From assembly GCF_029227915.1 (NCBI RefSeq), contig NC_079886.1, positions 10,809,501 through 10,873,500 on the forward strand: a stretch of 64,000 nt of DNA, given 5' to 3'. How positions within the stretch are numbered: position 1 is the stretch's first letter; each line of letters begins with the position of its first letter. The notes beneath the pieces are model-generated. The model was given only the letters and a program-made list of their open reading frames with translations. It did no database searches and was not told where the DNA came from. A program made the translations under genes and the position numbers. The DNA is from Hydractinia symbiolongicarpus. Lineage: Eukaryota > Cnidaria > Hydrozoa > Anthoathecata > Hydractiniidae. Shown here piece by piece: positions 26,601-35,082 of the stretch.

Positions 26601-29600
26601 CACTCTTTCGCCTGACGTGACTACTTCTGCAGTTCAAACTGATAAGGAGGTTGACGTTACTGTTCCCAAAACCACTGTTTCTCTTAACACAGAGAACAAA
26701 ATTTCCACATCACAAAACATACAGACCACAGCAGCAACTACAGACGAAGTTGAAACCGAATCTGTTGTTGAAACAACACTTGGCCCAGATACCACTGTTG
26801 CCAATGTTGGAGGCCAAACTGATCCTGTGGGCCACAGTACATCCCCTCCAATCACAAGTGCTTCTTCTTCCACACAATCTAAATCATCCGTAGCCGGTCT
26901 TGAAACTACATTCGAGCCTACGAAGACCACCGTCGAGGAGAAAACTGAGAACGTCTTGGCAACCACAAAGTCATTTAAAGTTACCACCGAAACTGTCGCA
27001 AGGGAGACTGACGCGTCTGCTGAAACTACTGCTTCTCCAATTACAGATTCCGATGAGAAAACTTCGTTAGGTTCGACAGCAAGTGAAATTCGTACTACCA
27101 CTCTTTCGCCTGACGTAACTACTTCTGAAGTTCAAACTGATAAGAAGGTTGACGTGACTGTTCCCGAAACCACTGTTTTTCCTTACACAGAGAACAAAAT
27201 TTCCACATCACAAAACATACAGACCACAGCAGCAACTACAGACGAAGTTGAAACCGAGTCTGTTGTTGAAACAACACTTGGCCCTGATACCACTGTTGCC
27301 AATGTTGGAGGCCAAACTGATCCTGTGGGCCACAGTACATCCCCTCCAATCACAAGTGCTTTCTCTTCCACACAATCTAAATCATCCGTACCCGACGCTG
27401 AAACTACATTCGAGACCATGAAGACCACCGTCGAGGAGAAAACAGAGAACGTCTTGGCAACCACAAAGTCATCTAAAGCTACCACCGAAACTGTCACAAG
27501 GGAGACTGACGCGTCTGTTAAAACTACTGCTCTTCCAATTACTGATTCCAATAAGAAAACTTCGTTAGCTTCAAAATCAAGTGAAATTGATACCACCACT
27601 CTTTCGCCCGACATGACTACTTCTGAGGTTCAAACTGATAAGAAAGTTGACGTGACTGTTCCCGAAACCACTGTTTCTCCTAACACAGAGAACAAAATTT
27701 CCACATCACAAAACATACAGACCACAGCAGCAACTACAGACGAAGTTGAAACCGATTCTGTTGTTAAAACAACACTTGGCCCTGATACCACTGTTGCCAA
27801 TGTTGGAGGCCAAACTGATCCTGTGGGCCACAGTACATCCCCTCCAATCACAAGTGCTTCCTCTTCCACACAATCTAAATCATCCGTAGCCGGTGCTGAA
27901 ACTACATTCGCGCCTACGAAGACCACCGTCGAGGAGAAAACTGAGAACGTCTTGGCAACCACAAAGTCATCTAAAGTTACCACCGAAACTGTCGCAGGGG
28001 AGACTGACGGGTCTGTTGAAACTACTGCTCTTCCAATTACAGATTCCAATGAGAAAACTTCGTTAGGTTCCAAAGCAAGTGAAATTGATACCACCACTCT
28101 TTCGCCTGACGTGACTACTTCTGAGGTTCAAACTGAGAAGACGGGTGACGTGACTGTTCCCGAAACTACTGTTTCTGCTAACACAGAGAGCAAAATTTCT
28201 ACATCACAAAACATACAGACCACACCAGCAACTACAGACGAAGTTGAAACCGAAAGTGATGTTGAAACAACACTTGGCCCTGATACCACTGTTGCCAATG
28301 TTGGAGGCCAAACTGATCCTGTGGGCCACGAAACATTACCTCCAATCACAAGTGCTTCCTCTTCCACACAATCTAAATCATCTAAAACTGGTGCTGAAAC
28401 CACAATCAAACTAACGAAGACCACAGTCGAGGGAAAAACTGAGAATGTCTTGGCAACCACAAAGTCATCTAAAGTTATCACCGAATCTGTGGCAAGGGAG
28501 ACTGAAGCGTCTGCTGAAATTACCACTTCACTAATGACAGATTTCAATGAGAAAACTGTTTCTGCTAACACAGAGAGCAAAATTTTTATATCACAAAACA
28601 TACAGACCACACCAGTAAATACAGACGAAGTTGAAATCAAATCTATTGGTGAATCAACACTTGGCCCTGATGCCACTGTTGAGACTGTTCCCAAAGCCTC
28701 AGCGAAATCTCAACCTACTGAAAGTACTAAAATTGTTTTAGCAACTGATCTGGCCAAAACTACCAAATGGTATAAATCAGCTGGTTCCCCATCTCCTTCT
28801 ATACCGTTTTTGATAACTCTGCCACCAACCGTCGATGTGCTTGAAGTTGTTGAGGACTGTCCAATGAGGATCAAGTGTTTGTCCAGTACAATGACAGTAG
28901 TTATTAATCAGCTGGACTTACCTGGTTTTGATGGGGAAAGCTTAAAAGTCGTTGACGACAGTGATTATTGCCGCCCTGTTTCTAATGGAACGCATTTGAT
29001 TTTCAATGTGCCTCTTTATGGGTGTGGTACAACTCGACGGTACCTGAATTCAGCTATCGTTTACACGAATACGGTATGTATTTGCTTTGCTCGTTGAGTT
29101 TTGTTACACGTTGGAACTATATAAGTTTTTGTAACCGGATTAATAACTTTGATTTGGAATGAATACGTGATAATTATTTTTGATAATTCAATTGTGATCG
29201 TTTTAAGAAAGATTGTCGCGATCTGTTTTCAAATGATGGTGACAAATGAAGTCTTTTTACAAATGAAAGACCGTTTTACATTACAGCAATGTATTGCTAG
29301 TAATATATTGCAACGTATTGACAAAAAATGCAGATTATTGCCACAAAAAGTAGGCATAGTGTGAAAACAACCTGATATAGAAGACCGCAATATTCTAATA
29401 AATCGAGGAGGATAGAAAAGAAATCTATCCTCCCTGATAAAACCAAGCTGAGTTTGATTTAAAAAGATAATGCAGAAGAATTTCTTTTGTTTCGTAAATA
29501 GGTTTCGGTTATTTTATTAAAATCAACTCAAAAGAATTTGAATAAGTAAAACAAGAATTTAACAATATATTGTGAACAGCGTTTAGCAATATTCTACGCA

Positions 29601-31686
29601 ATATTGGAAATGCTGGCACCGCATCTATGTAATATGAAACGGTCTTTATCAAGGGATAAGAACCAGCTTGTTTTACTCACCATTATGTTTTAAATAAAAC
29701 TAATTCTTGGATCAAGGATTGTGAATGAGAAGAGACTTTTACTCTGTAGATTTTTGATCGAGCCGTGCCTGGAAGTTTGATTACACGTCGCAAGAAATTA
29801 AAAGTTCCCTTCTCTTGCGTGTATCCAACATCATCCAAGGTATCGGCCTTGGGTTTCCAGCTAAACGAGGTTGTGCCGAAGTTAATCAAGGAAGAACAAG
29901 GGTATGGAGAATTCCGAGTTTACATTAACCTATTTGAGGACAAGTCTTACAGTAAACCCTTGGTGGCTAGTGATTATCCGTACGAAGTGACAGTAGAAGA
30001 TCGGTTATATTTTGAAGTAAAGCTTGACACAGATGATAAAAGACTGGTTGTGTTCGCTGAAAACTGTTCCGTTACACCAACAGATAAGCTCGATGACCCA
30101 AGGAAATATTATCTAACAAAGAGCGGGTATGTGTATATTAGATACCGCTTGTTTACGTATCAGCCAAAATAGTAGGCGAGATTTGATAGGTAGCGAGTTA
30201 AGAGATGCACGAAATACATACGGTAGCCAATGATCTCTACCGATATATTAAATACATATCCGTAGAGTATATCCATTTTATGGTCCTTTTTTATACTCTT
30301 CGCTTTTGGTTACCTTTTTCGTACAAAATTTGTGTTTGTTGCTTATCACAGTGAACCGTGTCACAGCGTCGCTCACGCATGTGCTTGGTATCAAATATTT
30401 CGCATTGCACTGTTGTTTGTTGTTTTTCTTTGACGAAATAACATATAATGTTTCCATAAATTAAAAACAAAACATTTCATTTTATTTAACCCGTTCCGCA
30501 AAACATCAACAGATAAAGAGGAAAATACGGAGAAATCGTTATTTTCTTGCTACGGTATGATGAAGTAATCATCACCTTCAGTTATGCCATTCAACGCAAT
30601 GATCATCGTACTCTTTCCGTGTTGATATTTGTCTATCTTTAACATATTTTGTCCGTGTCGTTGCACAATTTGATTTTGACGCTGGAACAGACAACATTCA
30701 GCTGACATTTGAGAATACACTATTTAAAACCTAATTTGTTTCGGTATTATGAGCATAAGTATTTTCTTAAAAGAAATGAGGACGATTTAGAACCGCTAAT
30801 ACCCTAAAGTCTCTAACTAACTCTCCGTGTATATTACGTCTCCCTCAAATAAATGCCCCTTTTATAAACCCCCCCCCCCCCCCCCCCCCCCCCCTATTTA
30901 ATCTTCTGCACGAAAAAGAAATTACTTTTCTTTCTATAATTAGCAAAAACCAATTAAACTTCCTCGGCGTTTGTTTAAGATTTAAAGTATACAATATGTC
31001 GACTGTTTTCGATTTAAATGTTTTAGTTGTAAAACAGACCCCACAGTAAGGGATCACCCCTCACCTGCAAATGCCCATCGTATGAGCTACGAGTCGTTCT
31101 CCTTCGTTGGCGTGGATTCTTCTATTACTTACCTGCAATGTGATGTTTTAATATGTGACAACAATGCGCCTGACCAAAGGTGTAAAAACCGGGAGTGCTT
31201 AGAGGAAAATGTACGGCGCCGACGAAATAAACGTAGTTATGGTAATCACCAGTCTCTGTGGAGGAGTGCTGATGCCTTCAACATTCACAGTGGACCAGTC
31301 ATGGTTACCAACCGAAGAACGCACCACGCTAGAGTGCAAAAAAGTATCGATTCTCAGCCAGTACATAAACCTGGTCAAAAATTGTTGTATCACGAACGAC
31401 CGGGTGAGTTTTTTTAAATATTGCTTCGTGTGCAGCTCTCTGCCTCCTATTCTCGATAATAAAACAGAGACTAGACAGCGAGTCCTGGAAAAGAAGTTTT
31501 TTTTTGTTACAATTCTTCTGACATCATTTTTTGGTGAATTTTTTAAATTTAGATTTGCTTATTTGTTTTTCAGCAAATCTGGTGCTCTTCATTTCAACCA
31601 TGGTTGGTGTAACACTCTTCATCGTAGTGGTTTTTATATATATCGCGAAAGCAAAAAATACCGATAAAATTCCAACGTTGCCTTAA
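4167..31686 (+). CDS. Giant vWA-EGF-mucin-ZP transmembrane protein (5' end incomplete)
   Basis: Seventeen exons join with GT-AG sites and consistent phases: 4167-4423, 4868-5048, 5497-5691, 6728-7058, 7216-7454, 8173-8627, 9370-9523, 9752-10336, 10444-10617, 11355-11457, 11536-11825, 12019-12141, 12721-12798, 13466-29073, 29750-30126, 31027-31403 and 31574-31686 (TAA). They total 19,640 nt, about 6,546 residues. Domain order is four vWA domains (about 1-800), a lectin-like beta region (800-988), two EGF modules (988-1055), a Thr/Ser/Glu-rich repeat array (about 1100-6100), a ZP module (from about 6186), a polybasic cleavage site, one transmembrane helix and a 12-residue tail. vWA and EGF modules suggest ligand or matrix binding, the array an O-glycosylated stalk, and ZP extracellular polymerisation; these roles are inferred from the families. 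No signal-peptide exon was found upstream of 4167. An alternative start exon lies at 6240-6303, so two adjacent genes remain possible. Confidence 0.85.
5129..5212. repeat. Interrupted inverted repeat in vWA intron
   Basis: GATCCATTTTGT and GTCAAATTCGA on the left are matched by the reverse complement TCGAATTTGACAAAATGGATC on the right. The left arm has a 14-bp interruption (TGAATTCAGTTTGT). This is a small foldback sequence without coding content. Confidence 0.6.
6240..6303 (+). CDS. Candidate alternative first exon encoding a signal peptide
   Basis: A 64-bp segment starts with ATG and ends exactly at a strong GTAAGT donor. It encodes MLMTKLALVVVCYVALTPRTV, a short basic start followed by a hydrophobic core, as in a secretory signal peptide. 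It ends in phase 1, matching the phase-1 acceptor at 6728 that begins vWA domain 2. It lies between vWA 1 and vWA 2, so it would give a secreted form lacking vWA 1, or mark the true start of the large gene. No clear TATA box or initiator was seen upstream. This is an inference from phase and peptide character, without transcript evidence. Confidence 0.5.
6728..7454 (+). CDS. vWA domain 2, two exons (degenerate MIDAS)
   Basis: Exons 6728-7058 and 7216-7454 encode the second vWA domain (about residues 211-401). The fold is recognisable from DIGFLLDTT, the central strand VLLVCSDG and the late strand VLVYLVSVG. The metal site is altered: DTTLE replaces the DxSxS motif, and the loop-2 Thr is replaced in QARLDVAL. 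The third-motif Asp is kept in CSDG. This domain probably does not bind metal in the usual way. The flanking introns are phase 1, as is usual for shuffled extracellular modules. Confidence 0.82.
8173..9523 (+). CDS. vWA domain 3, two exons (canonical MIDAS)
   Basis: Exons 8173-8627 and 9370-9523 encode the third vWA domain (about residues 401-604). All three metal-site motifs are present: VIDASGSIA, NGQTRIDKAM and YILTDGLQTS. The second exon is taken from the AG at 9368-9369, because this gives GGETFVIAIGEDV across the junction, the expected last strand; an AG at 9347-9348 is a possible alternative acceptor that would insert seven residues. The 742-bp intron between them holds a degenerate tandem repeat. 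Confidence 0.85.
8895..9120. repeat. Degenerate minisatellite in a vWA intron
   Basis: The intron carries many imperfect copies of short words such as GTAGTCACTTGTGATCACT and ACTCGTGATAACTTGT. A longer period of about 123 bp is visible, because the block beginning TACTCG at 8931 recurs at 9054. No reading frame or protein is supported. It appears to be a decayed tandem array. Confidence 0.6.
9752..10336 (+). CDS. vWA domain 4, single exon (altered MIDAS)
   Basis: One exon encodes the fourth vWA domain (about residues 604-799). The first strand and motif read VAIILDDSDAS, so the last Ser of DxSxS is replaced by Ala. The loop-2 Thr is replaced by Ser in GGSSRIDKAL, and the third motif is standard in VLLFTDGIQTS. 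The late strand VFIIVYGDVY is present. Unlike the other three domains it is not split by an intron, which may mean a separate origin within the gene or intron loss. Confidence 0.85.
10444..11825 (+). CDS. Lectin/LamG-like beta region, three exons
   Basis: Exons 10444-10617, 11355-11457 and 11536-11825 encode about 190 residues between the vWA and EGF modules. The text is rich in Trp, Tyr and alternating hydrophobics. It includes FGIWQDEDNMFTG, WGYFLWVNQFLYIS and GDWLNLKSVVDGVNVKLYIN, then a strand-like VGLWCHRLVFMAGRDF. This pattern resembles the beta-sandwich of concanavalin A/laminin-G type domains, where the phrase about a ligand's own 'YINGIF' strand is common. I do not recognise a specific family, and carbohydrate or matrix binding is only a guess. 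Confidence 0.6.
12019..12798 (+). CDS. Two EGF-like modules, two exons
   Basis: Exon 12019-12141 (123 bp) encodes a complete six-Cys EGF module: DSCLIRNGGCSQVCNSS, then YQCGCHEGYRL and a final Cys. Exon 12721-12798 (78 bp) begins with DLNEC, the calcium-binding EGF signature, and has GGCDNAC and YKC. It then stops at a phase-1 donor, so this second module lacks the last loop unless a further exon is included. Both exons are phase 1-1, as in other EGF proteins. The next intron leads straight into the mucin-like exon. Confidence 0.85.
12219..12581. repeat. Foldback element rich in TTCGCGAA-type words
   Basis: Between the two EGF exons lies AT-rich DNA studded with words such as TTTCGCGGGAATTAA, CGCGAAATTCGCGAAATTTAA and GCGAAAATTATTTCTCGCG. 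The ends CCTAAG...AATAATTTTCGCG and CGAAAATTATTTCTCGCG...CTTAGG are roughly inverted, as in short non-autonomous DNA elements. A related fragment is at about 38307-38350. No coding content is seen. Confidence 0.45.
13466..29073 (+). CDS. Giant 15.6-kb mucin-like exon plus start of ZP module
   Basis: A single open exon from the acceptor at 13465 to a GTATGT donor at 29074 encodes about 5,200 residues. After a short lead it holds about thirty copies of a 166-residue unit rich in Thr, Ser, Glu and Val with almost no aromatic residues and no Cys, as expected of a heavily O-glycosylated PTS region. The last repeats (about 28130-28690) are the most diverged and run into a unique linker. From 28858 the exon changes character into the ZP-N/ZP core, with a CPMRIKC start, NGTHLIFNVPL and CGT. 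The exon is in frame with both flanks (phase 1 in, phase 0 out), so the array is part of the gene and not an inserted satellite. The length is extreme for one exon. Confidence 0.9.
13684..28555 (+). repeat. Thirty-unit 498-bp coding tandem array
   Basis: The word GTTCAAACTGA recurs in register at 13684, 14182 and so on to 28126. The span 28126-13684 is exactly 29 x 498 bp, so no net length change has built up across the array. Each unit encodes 166 aa, passing through blocks such as VQTDKEVDVTVPE, NIQTTAATTDEVETES, LGPDTTVANVGGQTDP, SASSSTQSKSSVA, EEKTENLLATTKSSKV and DTTTLSPDVTTS. Two main variants alternate: one with SHSTPPP/STQPK/ADAE/EPTE and one with GHSTSPP/STQSK/AGAE/EPTK. A partial unit precedes the array (from about 13540), and a truncated 31st follows (28556-28690). 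Central copies are nearly identical, while those at the 3' end are diverged, as expected of unequal crossing-over. Confidence 0.92.
17670..22649 (+). repeat. Tandem duplication of a five-unit (2,490-bp) higher-order block
   Basis: Within the array, five successive units starting near 17670 are repeated in the same order from 20160. The marker unit with ATGGAGCC (Met-Glu-Pro) at 19441 recurs at 21931, and the unit with CTTGTCCCTGATACC at 19808 recurs at 22298, both exactly 2,490 bp apart. Only a few differences were seen, for example GCGGGC at 19856 against GCAGGC at 22346, and a GGAGACC/GGAGGCC change in the second unit. This is a recent segmental step in array growth. Confidence 0.85.
28858..31240 (+). 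CDS. ZP module with C-terminal polybasic cleavage site
   Basis: The ZP module spans the end of the giant exon, exon 29750-30126 and exon 31027-31403. Visible hallmarks are the opening CPMRIKC, VPLYGCGT, SAIVYTNT, VPFSCVYP, GEFRVYINLFEDKSY, EVTVEDRLYFEVKLDT, the segment around FAENC and DPRKYYLTKSG, and SITYLQCDVLIC. The Cys-rich end is followed by RRRRNKRS, a strong furin-type consensus. In ZP proteins, cleavage at such a site releases the ectodomain and starts filament assembly; that this happens here is inferred. The strong fit across introns confirms the two 377-bp exons. Confidence 0.9.
30840..30894. repeat. Poly-C tract and hairpin-family fragment
   Basis: A run of 26 consecutive C (30869-30894) lies in the intron between the two ZP exons. 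It is preceded by AAATAAATGCCCCTTTTATAAA, which matches the GGGCATTTATTAGAG-type element at 56950-57036. It is a microsatellite grown on a transposon fragment, and the true length may be uncertain in the assembly. Confidence 0.6.
31574..31686 (+). CDS. Last exon: transmembrane helix and short tail
   Basis: The final exon starts at the AG at 31572-31573 and ends with TAA at 31684-31686. It encodes a hydrophobic helix of about 24 residues beginning at NLVLFISTMVGV and ending in FIYIA. A short basic tail with no recognisable signalling motif, KAKNTDKIPTLP, follows. This places the mucin and ZP regions outside the cell until cleavage. Confidence 0.85.
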
Positions 31687-34600
31687 CGAGAATTTTTTAT
31701 CGATAATTTCGATCAAAACGTGACTAAGAGACAGAAATGGCGTTGGACAATCATTTCTTACCAGAGAATTTGCAGTAAAAAGTTCTTCGGTTCCATATCA
31801 GAATTTTTTTTAAAAAAAAAATGTGACTAATTTTTTGTAGATATTTTTATAACAATCAAACCAAAAATCTTTGTCATAAATATTTTTTCCATAGAATTAG
31901 AGAGTTTGTTTTTGTTGTTGTTTTTTTTTTTTGATTTGTTTTTGTTCGTATTTGGAGGAAGAGGTATTAAGTTATGTCACTCAACTCTGAAAATATACAC
32001 CTCATTGTATATCTGTGTGAAACATACCTCTCGTGTACACTTTAAGGTGTAGTTTTAACAAAGAAATGTATGTCTCGCTTGCTCTCATCTTCGACTTATA
32101 TTGAATGCACTGATTTTCAGTGGCGGCATTTTTGTTTTATAATAGATCACATAATATGTGTTTTGTAGTTTGTTAACGTTCGTACTTAGAAAGTTTACTG
32201 AAATTGATATTTATAAAAAGCTTACTTTTATTAGGTATTTTTTACCAATTCATTTGTTTGAACACCACGACTTTTCATTTGATTTTGACAGATATCCGCC
32301 GTCCTTGAAACATTTTTGTAATATATTATCTTTCTACATAAACAGGTAGAAGACGCATGGCTATGTTGATTTTTGACATTTTTGAATGATCCGTTTTCTC
32401 CGGCCTAGAAAATCTCAGTTTTCAAAACCAAACTGGAATGTTTTAATAAATTTTTTCAGAACTTTGCTGAACAGAAAGCAGTGACGGAGACGCTAATACA
32501 AAAGCGTTTTTGTTTAGTTTGTACGGTGACCGATTGGAAAATGTTCATTTGAGACTTTTTTTTTTGGATTTTGCGATACAAATCTTGGAAGAATCAAGTC
32601 TTTGCTCTTTTTTTTACTTTCAGATTTGATTCTTCTCCCTAATAATAAAATGGCCGAATTATGGTAAGTTTTTGCTGCTTTCGAATGCGTGTTCCAAATT
32701 CATCTGAGAATACTGAAGTAAAGAGTGTATATAGTAAAACTTTGATGCTAAATTGTTGCTTTATTCGCGAATAAAAACAAAGTTAACTGCTTAGCAACGT
32801 CGATAGCAACCATTTTCGCCATTTATTGAGATCTATCCAGCTTGAGGCAGTGTTCAATCTAGATGCCACTTTTGGGCATCAGTGTTTGCTCGTCAGCTAA
32901 CTTAGACTTAAGTTCTGAATTGTTTCGTGTTGTCCCATTCCTCCTTTAGTTTACACACAGTCTTTAAACGTGTTATTCGTTGTTCGACAAGCTAAGTTAG
33001 CAAGAACGTTTCAACATCTCAGCGGTCAAATGTCGAAATATTTCAAAGAATTATAGAAAACTGAAAGTTCTGTGTTTTGAACGAAGCAGATGTTTATGCA
33101 CTAAAGTCTTTTTCATTTATTTAACCCAAAAAATAACATTTTTGCTTTATTTTCATTGCATCAACTACACTCAGTTTGGGAGAAGTTGATTTTGTATCAG
33201 AAAGATTAAGTTCTGTCCGACCACGATTTTAATGTTGCTTCAAAAGAAATTCCGAAAACGAGTTCAAAGCCGTATCCCCGCTTTATCTTTTTTCACAAAG
33301 AATACCTCTCGAATCGTCCATTTTTACAGACAACGGGTGACCATGGCAACTAAATTTTGCATCGTCGTAATATGCTGATGGATTAAGTTGGGAAGAGAAA
33401 GTTTTTTGATAGAGAACATCGAAATCCGTAGCGCTCAAAGATGAAGTACGCTCCCGCTGATTTCTTAAAGGTTTCTATCGTCATTATTTCATCTTCATTA
33501 TCAGGTGCTATTGTTCTTTTCGCACCTTCTAAGGATAGTTTGTCAAATGAATGAAGTGAAACATGCACAATGATAACCAAATTCGCTAGCACACCACTTG
33601 TTAGTTACCAGGTCGTTAAAATAGAAGCCGTAGAATAATGGAGCTTTAGGGAGCACGGTTATGTCCGAAAAACATTTTAAGCATTAGTTATTCTACGCCC
33701 TTGTGAATGACGTATTTGCATAAAAACCTCGTTCCCAGCGCTTGTTTTCCCTTTTTAATATCAGGACGGCGCGATACAAACATGTTGTATCGCCGGTGTC
33801 GCAAAAAGAGACAAGATGCCCTGGGGACGAAGTCAAGACATAAATCATTTTGTACGGGAGACTGGGGTTTAATTTCTCTTGACGGTGATTTAATACGAGC
33901 GAGTGAATGTTACCATAGCCCCGGGTTAACCCAAGCTATGTGGAGGAAATTGGGGAGATGGCACACTGAGTTGGCCGTCGGATGCTGCAGAGAGTTGTGT
34001 GGTAGAGCGCGAACCCTTAATTGGGTCTTCGTAGCACAAAAAAGCATTAAATACTCTAAGACAATCCATCTAAGCTATGACATCTTCTGGAAATAATAGA
34101 CAGGGTATATTCCTTGATATTTGCAAAGCTAGCCCATGTGAAATATCTATCTATCCCAATCACGTTAGTGTTATCGCAACCGTCGTAGCGCAGAAGATAA
34201 TGAAATCCAAAATCCGAAGAAAATTGGTAAAGAATACTTCGCTAGCTAAAGAGTTCGCTTTTAAACTGAGATGACTTTATTTTATTTAAAACACGTGGTT
34301 CTTTGTCAATTTGTTTAGCCGAAATTCTAGTTTATTGCTAACCCAATTTTCTGCAAAGTACTCACATTTTCTGTTGCTCGTAAATCTATAAAGTTGTTTG
34401 ATAATTAATCTAGTAATTGCACAATGGTTGCTAACATTAAATGCTCGCAAATTTAGCCACTTCTACCGCAAAGGCTGAAATAAATGGTAAGTTTAAATGG
34501 ACTGTTTAAATGTAAGATAAAAAAAACTTACTGTGTAAACAGGAAAGAACAACTTTTTACAAGTGTTTCTAAACAAGCTTTTTTATTGACATTAAAAAAA

Positions 34601-34821
34601 AATTATACATTTTTATCGTATAAATTTTATAAATACATACATATAACAAGAGCTTGCCAGTTAAAATGAGAGTATTAAAGTATCTTATATTTCCATTGGA
34701 ATAATTCACAGCAAATCCAACGTGTTGTCTATCTACAGAAGGTCTTGTTGTGTAATGTTATTTTTAAGTCAAATTTACAAATTTTATAATTTTTTTCACT
34801 AAGAATATCGCTAAACAAATA
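31687..34821. other. Intergenic region, 3' UTR and repeats
   Basis: This follows the TAA of the giant gene. A candidate polyadenylation signal AATAAA is at 32445-32450; others nearby are weaker. I find no convincing gene. A minus-strand frame at 33383-33592 has no ATG at its start and no recognisable domain. A more GC-rich block at 33720-34040 is described separately. Confidence 0.5.
33720..34040. repeat. GC-richer block with inverted repeats, probable transposon fragment
   Basis: This 320-bp block stands out from its AT-rich surroundings. It contains ACCTCGTTCCCAGCGCTTGT facing CCCTGGGGACGAAGTC in inverted order, and a perfect stem CGATACAA/TTGTATCG at about 33773-33796. It continues with GGTTAACCCAAGCTATGTGG. 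CTCGTTCCCAG-type ends are common in cnidarian dispersed repeats, from my general knowledge. A 129-codon frame crosses it but shows no known domain. Confidence 0.4.
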
Positions 34822-35082
34822 CAGTATACTCTCGATAAGTGGGACACTCAAGGGACCGAACAAAAGTGTAAAACTTAGAATTATCCAAATTTCTCTGTAA
34901 GTACGGTTTTCATACAAAGGCTTAATTTGTCCTAGTTATCGAGAGATGTTTTGTAAAACTTAGCGAACAAGAGGACTTTGAGGCTAAATTCATAAATAAG
35001 GAATGTTGATAATTGCATTTACTTTTCTATTCCATTCAATATAACATAAGATTACACTACATTAAACGGAAAAAAATTCTGT

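Noticed and set aside
14633-26893. Plus-strand frames of 80-102 codons in a second frame within the array
   Set aside because: They are out-of-frame readings of the same repeats, broken at variable bases, while the main frame runs through all units.
13684-28555. CRISPR-like or satellite interpretation of the 498-bp array
   Set aside because: The units are coding, in frame with spliced flanking exons, have no spacers, and the host is an animal.
14184-28694. A ladder of minus-strand open frames of about 155 codons, one per 498-bp unit
   Set aside because: They repeat at the unit period, stop once per unit, and mirror the plus-strand coding sequence. They are shadows of a stop-poor repeat, with no start context or domain.
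33383-33592. Minus-strand 69-codon frame with hydrophobic start
   Set aside because: It begins at GTG rather than ATG, has no Cys pattern or domain, and no flanking exons.
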